DNA of 64,000 nucleotides from Billgrantia campisalis (GTDB lineage: Bacteria; Pseudomonadota; Gammaproteobacteria; Pseudomonadales; Halomonadaceae). The notes below the pieces were generated by a model. It was given only the letters and a program-made list of their open reading frames with translations, was not told the origin of the DNA and ran no database searches. Shown in pieces: positions 18,947-28,003 of this stretch (position 1 is the stretch's first letter; each line of letters starts with the position of its first letter). Location: NCBI RefSeq assembly GCF_022341425.1, contig NZ_JABFUC010000012.1, forward strand, positions 1 through 64,000, given 5' to 3'. The translations under genes were made by a program, and so were the position numbers.

Positions 18947-19591
18947 CTACGGACTCATCCAGCGTTCGAGGCCAAGCAGGCCGGTGACGAAGGCCAGCGG
19001 CAGAAAGCTGGTGGCCACCGCCACGGTGGCGATGAAGACGGCGGGCGAGAGCAGCCGGCCGGCGCCGTAGGCCATGGCGATGCCGCCGCCGCCACCGACG
19101 GCGGTATTGCCCGGCATGTTCAGCAGGGTCATCAGCGATAGGATCGGCAGCACACCGGCCGGAAGGCCGGCGCAGGCGGCGTTGAGCCGTGCGCGGTACC
19201 TCGCTGGCAGGGCGATGCGGCGCAGCGGTGCGCTTCGGCCCAGGCGCCGCCCGAGCAGGTAGGCGCCTGCCAGGCCGACAGAGGTGGCAAGGTAGGCGCC
19301 TGCGGCGCCGGGCGGGCCGAACAGCGCCATGATCAGCAGTCCAAGCTCCACCGACGGGACGAAGGGAATCGCCAGCACCAGGGCATAGAGTCCACAGGCC
19401 ACTACCAGCACCAGGGTGCTGTCCGTGCCCTGCAGCAGCCACTGGGGTGGGGCGCCCGCCAGTTGGATGACCACCAGCACCACGGCCGTCACCACGAGGA
19501 CGATACGCAGCAGGACCAGGTGGCGGCGGCACCGGCGCCCCAGCGCCCGCCACCGGTGCTCCCCAGGATTGTTCACCGCATCCGGTCGCAT
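18947..19591 (-). CDS. Small multi-span membrane protein (VTT/SNARE-associated-like)
   Basis: From the ATG at 19591 (MRPDAVNN) the protein has 214 residues and about five hydrophobic spans. FVPSVELGLLIMALFGPPGAAGAY followed by LGRRLG resembles the re-entrant region of VTT-domain proteins (DedA/TVP38 group). The match is weak and the family label is tentative. The frame can be extended upstream to 19873, but that part is arginine-rich, lacks family character and overlaps the methyltransferase gene. Function unknown. Confidence 0.6.
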   Translation of the reverse strand: MRPDAVNNPGEHRWRALGRRCRRHLVLLRIVLVVTAVVLVVIQLAGAPPQWLLQGTDSTLVLVVACGLYALVLAIPFVPSVELGLLIMALFGPPGAAGAYLATSVGLAGAYLLGRRLGRSAPLRRIALPARYRARLNAACAGLPAGVLPILSLMTLLNMPGNTAVGGGGGIAMAYGAGRLLSPAVFIATVAVATSFLPLAFVTGLLGLERWMSP

Positions 19592-19671
19592 GTCGGCGTT
19601 CCTCCGCGCGGCTGACGGCCGCTGTCGAGGCCTGTTGCGCGTCGATGCCCTCCGGCGAGGGGCGTTGCCCG

Positions 19672-20481
19672 TCAGGCCGGCTTGGTCGCCAGCAGGCTGA
19701 GGCTTTTCACCCCGTAGGCGCGGCTTGCCCCCTGGGCGGCCTCGGTGAGGAAACGGTACTGAGGGTTGTCCTGCACCCTCTCGACCCGCAGCCCGGCGGC
19801 GCGGATACCGCGCTGGTAGTCGTCCTGCTGCATGGCGCCGCCGATGCAGGCCGCCCACAGGGTGGCGTCGCACTTCACTTTTTCCGGGAGCTGGCTCTCG
19901 GTGACGATATCCGACAGGGCCAGGCGGCCGCCCGGTTTCAGCACCCGGGCGATCTCGGCGAATACCCGGTCCTTCTGGGCGGAGAGGTTGATGACCCCGT
20001 TGCTGATCACCACGTCGACGCTGGCGTCATCGAACGGTGGCTCCTCGATGTAGCCGGCATGGAAGGTGATATTGGTAAACCCGGCGTCCCGTGCCAGGCG
20101 CTGGGCCTTGTCCCGCTGCTCGTCGGTCATGTCGAGTCCCAGCACGCGGCCTTCCGGGCCGGTGTAGAGGGCGGCGAGGAAGGCGTCGGTGCCGGAGCCG
20201 CTGCCCAGGTCCAGCACCGTCTCGCCGGGCTGGATGTTCGCCAGCGCCAGGAAGTGTCCGACCCCCGCGAAGGACTCCAGGGCCTGCCGGGGAATGCGGT
20301 CCAGGTCGGCCGGCGGATAGCCCAGCTCCTCGGCCAGGGGCCGGCCCATGGCAAAGTGGAAGTCCCCCTCGGGCTCCTTGGCGACCCGGCGGTACATCTC
20401 CTTCACCTTTTGGCGCAGGGATTCCTGATCCACCAGGCTGGATTCACGGATTGTGGTGGTTGATGTCGTTGCAGTGCTCAT
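19672..20481 (-). CDS. SAM-dependent methyltransferase, ArsM-like
   Basis: The protein (about 269 residues from the ATG at 20481) has motif I (VLDLGSGSGTDAFLAA) and a Rossmann core. Its C-terminal part (KCDATLWAACIGGAM) has the spaced cysteines seen in arsenite methyltransferases. The LAEELGYPPADLDRIP segment is also ArsM-like, but the N-terminal cysteine pair of classical ArsM is not obvious. I favour the ATG at 20481 because AGGAG lies about 8 bp upstream. The ATG at 20487 is too close to it. No arsenic genes are nearby, so the substrate is open. Confidence 0.72.
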   Translation of the reverse strand: MSTATTSTTTIRESSLVDQESLRQKVKEMYRRVAKEPEGDFHFAMGRPLAEELGYPPADLDRIPRQALESFAGVGHFLALANIQPGETVLDLGSGSGTDAFLAALYTGPEGRVLGLDMTDEQRDKAQRLARDAGFTNITFHAGYIEEPPFDDASVDVVISNGVINLSAQKDRVFAEIARVLKPGGRLALSDIVTESQLPEKVKCDATLWAACIGGAMQQDDYQRGIRAAGLRVERVQDNPQYRFLTEAAQGASRAYGVKSLSLLATKPA

Positions 20482-20623
20482 GGCCATCTCTCCTCGGGTT
20501 TCCCGGTTTTTGGGGCACTCCTGGACACCCGTCCCGGAGTGCCCCCAAGGACGCACGAGGGGGGTAAAAGGGTTCCAATCGGTGGGGCAGCGCAAGTGGT
20601 AGGGCGCAGTCAGTTGTGGGGGC

Positions 20624-21763
20624 TCACTCGCGCTCACCCAGGGCGAGCAGATGGGTGGTCGCGCGCCACAGGCCCCAGCCGTCCCGCCAGCCTGGAGAGA
20701 CCTCCACGTGATTGAGCCCACCGGCCTCGAACAGCCGGGCTTGGCCCTGGGGTAGAGCATCCTGCAAACGCCGGCTGTGGCTGACCGGAATCACCCGGTC
20801 TTCGGGCCCGTGGATCAGCACCAGCCGTGCCTCCAGCTTGCCGAGATCCTGGGCCGACAGGTCCAGCGCCTCGAACTCCTCCACCATCGGCGGCGGCAGT
20901 TCCCGGATCAGTGCCTCCACCCGCTGGGGATCCTCGTTGGTCGCCAGGTCATAAGCCGCTCGCCCCTGGGGCCCCAGCCGATCCACCTCGGCCTGCACCG
21001 CGGCGTGGGGGTCGTCCAGCTTATTCCGGGCAATGGACGCCAGAACTGCCCGGTCGCTTTCGTCATCCAGCCAGTGCAGCTGACTCAACAGCACCGCCCA
21101 GCGCCCCTCCCGCAGCGGCGGTGGTGCCTCCTGACCGGCGCCACCGCGGTCCTCCCCGGTGGTGACATAGCGCAGCATGTCGGTGAGGTCGTAGTAGCCC
21201 CCCAGGGCGATCAGGAAGCGTACCCGGTCCTTGGTATCCTTCTGTTTGGCGGCGATCAGCGCCGGTCCCACCGCCAGGCTGATGGCGGCCACCGCCGTGC
21301 CCGACTCTCCTGCCGACAGCTCATCCGTGGCATAGCGAATGGCATCGGCGATGGCGTCCGCCTCGCGGGTGCTGATGGAAAAGTCCTTCAGTCCCTCCAG
21401 GTCCGGCACCATCACCGTGAATCCCAGGCGGGACAGCGTGATCGCGAACTCCATCAGGCGCGGATCGCGGCGACCCGCCTCGGTGAAGCCATGGACCAGA
21501 ATCAAGCTGCCCCGGCGGGGCTCCTCCGGGCGGTAGAGGTCCGCCTGGTACTCGTGCTCGTCGATTGCGTAGGTCAGGCTCTCACGGCTGGGGTCCGGGG
21601 TTCGCTGCTTCAGCCGGCTCTCCTCGCTGCCCGCCGCAATATCCCCCAGGGCGAGCAGCGCTTCGTAGCCGCGGCTGACACTGCCGTGTCCTACCAGCAG
21701 GGTGGCGATGAGCCCCGTCACCAGCAAGAAGGCGACGACTCGTGTTGCAAGCGTCATGGCCAT
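20624..21763 (-). CDS. Membrane-anchored alpha/beta-hydrolase fold protein
   Basis: About 379 residues from the ATG at 21763. One N-terminal hydrophobic span (VVAFLLVTGLIATLLVG) anchors a large alpha/beta-hydrolase domain with LILVHGFTEAG, an oxyanion-type loop. The expected GxSxG nucleophile elbow reads AAISLAVG, so one glycine is replaced by alanine. LVLIHGPEDRVIP supplies the acid and GGLNHVEV a histidine. The start is uncertain because there is no clear Shine-Dalgarno sequence, and the frame is open to 21883. Substrate unknown. Confidence 0.65.
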   Translation of the reverse strand: MAMTLATRVVAFLLVTGLIATLLVGHGSVSRGYEALLALGDIAAGSEESRLKQRTPDPSRESLTYAIDEHEYQADLYRPEEPRRGSLILVHGFTEAGRRDPRLMEFAITLSRLGFTVMVPDLEGLKDFSISTREADAIADAIRYATDELSAGESGTAVAAISLAVGPALIAAKQKDTKDRVRFLIALGGYYDLTDMLRYVTTGEDRGGAGQEAPPPLREGRWAVLLSQLHWLDDESDRAVLASIARNKLDDPHAAVQAEVDRLGPQGRAAYDLATNEDPQRVEALIRELPPPMVEEFEALDLSAQDLGKLEARLVLIHGPEDRVIPVSHSRRLQDALPQGQARLFEAGGLNHVEVSPGWRDGWGLWRATTHLLALGERE

Positions 21764-22029
21764 GCCGTTGATCCGTAGGGTTGGCAGTCTAGAAAGTATC
21801 ACCTGTGCTGCAGGTTCTGCGATAGCCGCCGTCAGTGACCGCTGGGAGGTGGACATTGGTGGCTTCTGCATGGCGGCAACCATCAGCCGGGGGGAGGTGT
21901 CCTCGATGGCCTGGGGGCCGAGCCCGATGCCGCCTTCGGGAAGTTTCCACAGGCGCTGACCGAACCGCTTAAGGTTGGGCGGCCGCTGGCGACGGCAAGG
22001 GGGAAGAGCTGGTGGGGGGGATGAGTCTG

Positions 22030-22647
22030 TCAGCGGTTGCTCATGAGCCCATGCAGGAAGATATCGACCGCTTCATCGGCCGCGGCTGCCAGTCGCGCTC
22101 TGTCGGGCTCGCTGACCAGCCCCAATAGGCAGCGCAGCTGGATGTCGCCGGTGAGCGCATCCAGGAAGAGCGCCGCGCGTTGGTGGCTGTCGCCAGGCTT
22201 GATCAGTCCCTCGTCCTGCGCCCAGGCGAAGTAGTTGGCGAGGCAGCGATACGAGACGGAGGGCGCCGAGGCGAAGAAGGCCTTGGCGGCATCCGGAAAA
22301 CGCGGTGCCTCGGCGACGACCAGGCGATGCAACTCCAGGGTGTTGGGGGCCAGCACGACATCGAAGAAGGTCTCCGACAGCTGCTTGAGTGCCTGGCCTG
22401 GCGGCAGTCCCCTCAGATCGAGATCGGTGAGCGGCGAGACGATCTTGTCACAGAGATTGTGCACGATGGCGGAAAAGAGCCCGTCCTTGTCGCCGAAATA
22501 GGAATAGATGGTACGCTTCGAGCCGCCGACCCTGGCGATGATGGCATCGACGCTGACCCGGGAGTAGCCACTCTCCAGGAATAGCTCGGTGGCGGCATTC
22601 AGGATGATCTCTCGCTTTTTGCTATTCATCGTATGGCCATGTGTCAT
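22030..22647 (-). CDS. TetR-family repressor of the divergent catabolic island
   Basis: The 205-residue protein has an N-terminal TetR helix-turn-helix (AATELFLESGYSRVSVDAII, then GGSKRTIYSYFGDKDGLF) and a variable C-terminal ligand domain. It is divergent from the fumarylacetoacetase-family gene. The 220-bp gap holds repeated GGTACTG/CAGTACC elements that fit an operator for it. It probably represses both itself and the island until a pathway substrate or intermediate binds. Confidence 0.88.
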   Translation of the reverse strand: MTHGHTMNSKKREIILNAATELFLESGYSRVSVDAIIARVGGSKRTIYSYFGDKDGLFSAIVHNLCDKIVSPLTDLDLRGLPPGQALKQLSETFFDVVLAPNTLELHRLVVAEAPRFPDAAKAFFASAPSVSYRCLANYFAWAQDEGLIKPGDSHQRAALFLDALTGDIQLRCLLGLVSEPDRARLAAAADEAVDIFLHGLMSNR

Positions 22648-22654
22648 CGATGGG

Positions 22655-22679
22655 CAGTACCGACGGCAATATGGTACTG
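22655..22679. promoter_or_regulatory. Inverted-repeat operator beside the tetR start
   Basis: CAGTACC and GGTACTG form a perfect 7-bp inverted repeat separated by 11 bp, 8 bp upstream of the tetR start codon. The same GGTACTG word recurs at 22803 in the promoter of the divergent operon. That makes autoregulation by the TetR protein likely. Confidence 0.65.
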
Positions 22680-22762
22680 ACTATTACCCTACTCTAGCAT
22701 GCTGCCCTGCGAAAGGGTACCCACGCCTTCGCTGTCCCGCGACACCTCCGATGGAAAAATCC

Positions 22763-22791
22763 TTGACAGCTGAAAAACAGGCGGCTAAAAG
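22763..22791 (+). promoter_or_regulatory. Sigma-70-type promoter of the catabolic island
   Basis: A consensus -35 box TTGACA (22763-22768) is followed after 17 bp by TAAAAG (22786-22791) as -10. The operator at 22801-22820 would cover the transcription start. Confidence 0.6.
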
Positions 22792-22800
22792 TTATCTCTA

Positions 22801-22820
22801 ACGGTACTGTACGGTACCGT
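22801..22820. promoter_or_regulatory. Tandem palindromic TetR operator at the island promoter
   Basis: The 20 bases ACGGTACTGTACGGTACCGT are two direct copies of a 10-bp word. The second is a perfect palindrome and the first is imperfect by one pair. The site overlaps the predicted transcription start, which suits repression by two TetR dimers. Confidence 0.7.
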
Positions 22821-22867
22821 ATCCTTCGTAAGCACAACGTCATACAACGTCATAGAGAGAGAGCGGC

Positions 22868-23719
22868 ATGCGATTTGTGACCTTTGAACAGAATCAGCGC
22901 AAGGGCTTGGCAATCGAGGTGAATGGAGAGCTGAGGGGGATGATGGAAGGCGCCGAGGGCTATCCCGGCGATCTCCTCGCGCTCCTGCAGCAGGGTCCGG
23001 CAGCTCTGCAAGGGGCGTTTCACACCCTTGCCGCGGCGGCACCGATCGAGGAAGCGGCGATTCGCTACCTGCCGCCCATCGAGCGGCCCGGCAAGATCAT
23101 CTGCGTGGGCTTGAACTATGCCGACCACACCAAGGAGAGCCCCTATGAGCAGCCCGACTACCCGACGGTCTTTCCGCGCTTCGCGTCGAGCCTGATCGGC
23201 CACCAGGCAGCGATCATCCGACCCTCGGTCTCGGAGCAACTGGATTACGAAGGCGAGATGGTAGCGGTCGTCGGGAAGGGGGGGCGCAACATTTCCCTCG
23301 AGCGTGCCCTGGAGCATATCGCCGGCTACTCCATCTTCAACGATGCCTCGGTGCGGGATTACCAGTTCAAGTCTCCCCAATGGACCATGGGCAAGAACTT
23401 CGACAGCACCGGCGCCTTCGGTCCCCGTTTCGTGACGGCGGATGAAGTGCCGCTGGGGGGCAAGGGGCTGCAGATCAAGACCAGGCTGAATGGCGAGGTC
23501 GTCCAGCAAGCCTCCACGGAGGATCTGATCTTCAGTGTGGCCGAGCTGGTCGCCATCATTAGTGAAGTCCTTACCCTCGAGGCCGGTGATGTCATCGTGA
23601 CCGGGACCCCGTCCGGTGTGGGGTTTGCCAAGAAACCGCCTCTCTATATGAAGGAAGGCGATATCTGCCAGGTCGAGATCGAGGGATTGGGAATCCTCGA
23701 AAATCCCATTGCATCATGA
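22868..23719 (+). CDS. Fumarylacetoacetate hydrolase (FAH)-family enzyme
   Basis: This 283-residue FAH-fold protein keeps the metal triad of the family: E128 and E130 in LDYEGEM, and D159 in FNDASVRDYQ. It also has the TGTPSGVGF loop. Members hydrolyse or decarboxylate acylpyruvates and 2-hydroxymuconate-type ring-cleavage products. As the first gene of the operon, just before an extradiol dioxygenase, it most likely processes the ring-cleavage product. The exact reaction (C-C hydrolysis, decarboxylation or hydration) cannot be fixed from sequence. Confidence 0.85.
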   Translation: MRFVTFEQNQRKGLAIEVNGELRGMMEGAEGYPGDLLALLQQGPAALQGAFHTLAAAAPIEEAAIRYLPPIERPGKIICVGLNYADHTKESPYEQPDYPTVFPRFASSLIGHQAAIIRPSVSEQLDYEGEMVAVVGKGGRNISLERALEHIAGYSIFNDASVRDYQFKSPQWTMGKNFDSTGAFGPRFVTADEVPLGGKGLQIKTRLNGEVVQQASTEDLIFSVAELVAIISEVLTLEAGDVIVTGTPSGVGFAKKPPLYMKEGDICQVEIEGLGILENPIAS

Positions 23720-23766
23720 TGATGGATCGCTCTCATTCATCCATATGAGACAGTAGGTGAAGCTCC

Positions 23767-24711
23767 ATGATTAGAATAAAAGATATTCATCATGTCGTGT
23801 ATCGGCATCCTGACCTTGATGCGGCGGAAGCGTTCTTCTGTGATTTCGGAATGAGCGTGCAGTGTCGCGATAACAGCCATGTCTACTTCCGGGGCGCTGG
23901 GCAGAATTACTATATCTACATCGCCGAGAAATCCGATCGTTCAGAATTCGTCAGCATGGCGTTCGAAGTGGAGGATCGGCAGGATCTTGAACGGGCATCC
24001 CGACTCGATGGCGCCTCGAGCATTCAGCGCCTCGAGCGGCCAGGAGGCGGTGAGCGGGTCACGCTGCAGGATCCGTCAGGCCGCCAGATCGATCTGGTAC
24101 ATGGCATAGCATCTACCGATAAGCGGCCGATGAGGGCGGCGCTCGTTCACAATACCGCCGATGCCAAGCAGCGACTCGGGGAACTGCAGCGCCCAGGAAA
24201 GGGGCCGGCCGAAATCCTCCGGCTTGGTCATATTGCGCTGGGCGTGAAAGACCTCAAGGCCAACCTGGATTGGTACAAAGAGACGCTGGGCCTGCTGCCA
24301 TCCGACATGGTCGTCGAGGGTTCGAAAGATAATGCTCATGCCGTCTTTCTGAGGCTGAACCGTGGCCAGTCATGGACGGACCATCATACGGTCGCCTTGT
24401 TCACGGCCCCGGAAGACCATGTGCATCATGCCTCTTTCGAAGTTCAGGATGTCGATGCTCAAATTCTCGGGAATACTTGGATGAAGGAGAGAGGATGGAG
24501 CCCCTTCTGGGGCGTAGGACGACATCTCCTGGGCAGCCAGATCTTCGACTACTGGTACGATCCGTCAGGAAATATCGTCGAGCATTTCACGGATGGTGAC
24601 CTCTATAACAGCGAGTCTTCAACGGGGTTCGTGGAGGGCGGCGATGACAGCCTTTACCAGTGGGGTCCCGAGATGTCGATAGAGAAATTCCTGGGGTTGT
24701 CCGGTCAGTAA
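23767..24711 (+). CDS. Type I extradiol ring-cleavage dioxygenase (VOC superfamily)
   Basis: The 314-residue protein has two vicinal-oxygen-chelate domains. The second domain carries the full extradiol active site. The iron ligands are H155 (LGHIAL), H220 or H221 (HHASFEV) and E272 (IVEHFTDGD). The second-shell residues H206/H207 (DHHTVALF), H253 (GRHLLGSQIFDYW) and a tyrosine at 262 or 264 are also present. It should therefore open a catechol-type ring beside the vicinal hydroxyls. The substrate is unknown, and no ring hydroxylase lies in the operon. The next gene, a TRAP binding protein, begins about 95 bp downstream. Confidence 0.85.
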   Translation: MIRIKDIHHVVYRHPDLDAAEAFFCDFGMSVQCRDNSHVYFRGAGQNYYIYIAEKSDRSEFVSMAFEVEDRQDLERASRLDGASSIQRLERPGGGERVTLQDPSGRQIDLVHGIASTDKRPMRAALVHNTADAKQRLGELQRPGKGPAEILRLGHIALGVKDLKANLDWYKETLGLLPSDMVVEGSKDNAHAVFLRLNRGQSWTDHHTVALFTAPEDHVHHASFEVQDVDAQILGNTWMKERGWSPFWGVGRHLLGSQIFDYWYDPSGNIVEHFTDGDLYNSESSTGFVEGGDDSLYQWGPEMSIEKFLGLSGQ

Positions 24712-24807
24712 GTAAGCTTGCCCTGACGACGATGGAAGCAGTATGGAAGTCAGCCATATCGCTTCGTTCGATGATTACAACAAGAAAGAATCCATGAGGT
24801 GAACAAG

Positions 24808-25905
24808 ATGATGTCCGTAAAAGTGTCGGGAGCCATCGCGCTCGCACTGGTCATGCCGGTGCTGATCTCCGGGTGTAGTGAAAGCTCCGCTCAGGATGTA
24901 CAGACGATCAATCTGAGGGTCGGTGCCAGCCATCCCACGACCCTGCCTTGGGTAGGGTCCATTCCCAACAACTTCATTCCCGAAGTGGACCGCCGTGTCG
25001 CCGAGCTGGAGACCCCCTACCAGATCAACTGGCAAGAGGCCTACGGTGGCCAGCTCTACAGGGCAAACGCCTCCCTGACCTCGGTTTCGCAGGGCATCGT
25101 GGATATGGGGTGGGTCTTCAGTACCATGGAGGCGTCCCGTCAACCCCTGACCCAGGTGTCCGTTTATGCACCGGCCGTGACCGATGACCCGGCGGTCATG
25201 ATGGAGGTGTTCAATGAGCTTAACCGCTCGGTCCCGGCACTCAAGGCAGAGTGGGAGAGCAATAATCTGGTGTTCCTCGGCGCCAGCGCCAGCGACCCCT
25301 TCCAGCTGTTCACCGTTACGCCGGTAGAAGAGGTGGGTGATCTCGATGGCAAGCGGATCTCGGCAGCCGGCGTGCTCTCCTCCTGGCTGCGGGGGACGGG
25401 AGCCATCGGCGTTCAGGGCGCCTTGCCCGACTTCTACACCCAGGTGCAGACCGGTATCACCAATGGGGCCCTGGTACTCCCCTCGGGTGGCTTCAGTATC
25501 AAGATCAATGAAGTGGCGCCGCATCTGACGAAGGTCAATCTCGGCTCCATGTATTTCGGTGGGCTGGCCGCCAACAAGGATAGCTTCGAGAGGCTGCCTG
25601 AGGAGATCCAGGAGATCCTGCTCGATGTCGGCGCCCTCTACTCCCAGAGTATTGCCGAGGACGTCATGGCGATCTACGAACAGGGCATGATGAATATGGA
25701 GAGCGACCCCAAGGTTACGGTCAATGCCTGGTCTGTCGACCAGCGCATGGCCTGGGTCCACAACATGCCGAACCTTGCCAAGGAGTGGGTGGAAGATAAT
25801 GAGGCCAGAGGGCTTCCGGCAGGCGAGGTGCTCCGGGCTTATATGAACGCCATGCGTGAGCGTGGTATCGAACCCTTGCGCGACTGGGACAAGGAAATCA
25901 ACTGA
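24808..25905 (+). CDS. TRAP transporter substrate-binding lipoprotein (DctP family)
   Basis: About 365 residues from the ATG at 24808, which follows GAGGTG at good spacing. A GTG nine bases earlier overlaps that element. The signal peptide ends in the lipobox LISGC, so the protein is probably a lipoprotein, unlike most soluble DctP proteins. The mature part has the TRAP-SBP pattern, including DLDGKRISAAGVLSSW and the hinge around LPDFYTQVQTG. It delivers the pathway substrate, probably an organic anion, to the DctQ/DctM permease encoded downstream. Confidence 0.88.
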   Translation: MMSVKVSGAIALALVMPVLISGCSESSAQDVQTINLRVGASHPTTLPWVGSIPNNFIPEVDRRVAELETPYQINWQEAYGGQLYRANASLTSVSQGIVDMGWVFSTMEASRQPLTQVSVYAPAVTDDPAVMMEVFNELNRSVPALKAEWESNNLVFLGASASDPFQLFTVTPVEEVGDLDGKRISAAGVLSSWLRGTGAIGVQGALPDFYTQVQTGITNGALVLPSGGFSIKINEVAPHLTKVNLGSMYFGGLAANKDSFERLPEEIQEILLDVGALYSQSIAEDVMAIYEQGMMNMESDPKVTVNAWSVDQRMAWVHNMPNLAKEWVEDNEARGLPAGEVLRAYMNAMRERGIEPLRDWDKEIN

Positions 25906-26074
25906 GGCTCTGATATCGTGATAAGAAGCGATCGCCAGTTGAGTCTTACCTACTACATGAATGGCCTGGCTGGGATGTGTGTCATGAGTCTTTTCTTGAC
26001 ACTGGGTTGTGCCAAGTCACGCTCAGCCAGGTTCAGATTTCATCGGTAGACACCGTTGGTATTGGGAGGTTGCT

Positions 26075-26638
26075 ATGAACAATAACAACCATGCATTGAA
26101 GAGTAAGAGGTCGCACTTAGGGCCGGAAGCCATGTTCGGGCACCTTGCCGATGGCATGAGTGCACTGGGATCGCTGGTTATCTTCGGCATGATGCTGCTG
26201 GTCTGCAGTGATGTGGTGCTTCGCTCGCTCATGAATCGACCCATTTATGGCGTGAACGAGATCATGTCGCTTTCCATTGTGGCGATAGTGTTTCTTCAGC
26301 TGGCAAGCACTTTGAAGAACAATCGGATGGCGAGGGCCGATATATTCATCGATAAGCTGATAAGGACGTCTCCAGGATTAGGCTATGCGCTGCGTGCCTT
26401 GTTCGGGGTGGCTGGCATGATTGCATTCAGCTTCGTCATCTACGGTACCTATCCCCTTTGGGAAAGGGCATGGCATGGCAGTGAGTACATTGGCGTTCCG
26501 GGGCTGTTGACGGTGCCCACATGGCCGGTACGCATGATCGTGATCCTGGGCGGCATCCTGACAGCGATCCAGTACGCGATCAATGTCAAGGGCGATGTCG
26601 TACTTGCCATACACAGTTACCAAGAGAAAAGGGGGTGA
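26075..26638 (+). CDS. TRAP transporter small permease subunit (DctQ family)
   Basis: The 187-residue protein has four membrane spans and the DctQ motif region VNEIMSLSIVAIVFLQLA followed by RMARADIF. I start at the ATG at 26075 (MNNNNHAL), which follows GGGAGG. A longer frame to 26009 lacks a ribosome site. A 169-bp gap after dctP contains a distant inverted repeat (CCTGGCTG at 25965 and CAGCCAGG at 26024) that could shape differential mRNA decay, as often seen downstream of binding-protein genes. Confidence 0.88.
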   Translation: MNNNNHALKSKRSHLGPEAMFGHLADGMSALGSLVIFGMMLLVCSDVVLRSLMNRPIYGVNEIMSLSIVAIVFLQLASTLKNNRMARADIFIDKLIRTSPGLGYALRALFGVAGMIAFSFVIYGTYPLWERAWHGSEYIGVPGLLTVPTWPVRMIVILGGILTAIQYAINVKGDVVLAIHSYQEKRG

Positions 26639-26641
26639 GCC

Positions 26642-27955
26642 ATGTCGGGTGAAATCGTAGGCCTTGTCGCCGTTGCCTTGATGCTCATCACGATCTATGT
26701 AGGCATGCATATTGCCGTGGCGCTGATCCTCATCTCCTTTGGCAGCATATGGTTGATGCTGGATCCCACTCTCGCGGTACGTATGGTGGCATCCGCTGCC
26801 AATGATTCGATCCAGGACAGTCTATATGGTGTCGTTCCTCTCTTCGTGCTGATGGGGCTACTGGTCTCGGTCTGTGGTGTGGGGAAGGATACCTTCGATG
26901 TGGCCGGGTGGCTGCTGCGCAAGATCCGTGGGGGCCTGGGCATGGCCACGGTTGGCTCGAATGCGGCTTTCGCGGCCATTACCGGTGTCAGCATTGCCTC
27001 TGCCGCGGTATTCAGTAAGATCGCCGTTCCGGAAATGATGCGCCATGGACACACCAGTCGGTTCTCGGTAGGCGTGGTTGCGGCGAGCTCGGTACTCGGT
27101 ATGCTGATTCCCCCGAGCCTGCTGCTGATTATCTATGGCGTGCTCTCCGAGCAGTCCATCGGTCAGTTGTTCATCGCCGGTATCCTTCCGGGATTGCTGC
27201 TGGCCGGCTTCTTCTGTCTGTTGATCGTAGTGATGGCGAAGTATTTCCCGGGCTTCGTGGGCCAGGCGGGGGGAGCGGATAAGGCACTGGTGGAAGATGA
27301 AAGCCTTGGCTCTCTCATAAGAAAGGGCTTGCCGATCGTGGCACTCATCATGCTGGTATTGGGTGGCATCTACACTGGGTTCTTCACACCCATGGAAGCC
27401 GGTGCCGTAGGGGCATTCGGGGCTTTCGTGATGACCTTCCTGAGGCGGCAGCTAACCGCCAAGAAGCTGTGGCGGGTGTTGGTGGAAACGGGACATGTAT
27501 CGGTTTCCGTGCTCTTCCTGATCGTGGCCGCCAGTCTCTACAGCCGAATGTTGGCGATGACCGGCCTTCCCGCCTCACTCACCGATTTTATGATGGGCTA
27601 TGGGTTCGGGCCTCTCGAGTTCATTCTGATCTACATCGCCATCATCCTGGTGATGGGGTGCGTGCTGGATTCGGTCTCCATCCTGCTGATCATGGTGCCC
27701 ATTGCTCTGCCGATCGCTTACAGCTTCGGTATGGATCCTATCTGGTTCGGCATCATCACGGTGGTGGCGGTGGAGATTGGCCTGATTACTCCACCTTTCG
27801 GTTTGTCGGTGTATACGGTAAAGGCATCCCTGGACGATCAAAGTATTTCGATAAAGGAGGTGTTTCTAGGCGTCATCCCCTTCGTTATCTGCATGTTCCT
27901 CGTGCTGATGGTGTTGGTGGCGTTCCCTTGGTTCAGCGTAGCGCTGATTCGGTAG
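26642..27955 (+). CDS. TRAP transporter large permease subunit (DctM family)
   Basis: The 437-residue protein has about 12 spans and the DctM hallmarks IPPSLLLIIYGVLSEQSIGQLFIAGILPG and ITPPFGLSVYTVK in their usual places. It forms the ion-coupled channel with DctQ and follows it by 3 bp. The transporter is probably sodium-driven. Confidence 0.92.
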   Translation: MSGEIVGLVAVALMLITIYVGMHIAVALILISFGSIWLMLDPTLAVRMVASAANDSIQDSLYGVVPLFVLMGLLVSVCGVGKDTFDVAGWLLRKIRGGLGMATVGSNAAFAAITGVSIASAAVFSKIAVPEMMRHGHTSRFSVGVVAASSVLGMLIPPSLLLIIYGVLSEQSIGQLFIAGILPGLLLAGFFCLLIVVMAKYFPGFVGQAGGADKALVEDESLGSLIRKGLPIVALIMLVLGGIYTGFFTPMEAGAVGAFGAFVMTFLRRQLTAKKLWRVLVETGHVSVSVLFLIVAASLYSRMLAMTGLPASLTDFMMGYGFGPLEFILIYIAIILVMGCVLDSVSILLIMVPIALPIAYSFGMDPIWFGIITVVAVEIGLITPPFGLSVYTVKASLDDQSISIKEVFLGVIPFVICMFLVLMVLVAFPWFSVALIR

Positions 27956-28003
27956 CACGAAGACCATGATGGTGGGTCTCGTTGAGTAATAATGAGGTGA
28001 GTC

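Noticed and set aside
25965..26031. Inverted repeat CCTGGCTG/CAGCCAGG as a terminator between dctP and dctQ
   Set aside because: The arms are about 50 bp apart with no U tract. It is more likely incidental or an mRNA processing structure, so I mention it only under dctQ.
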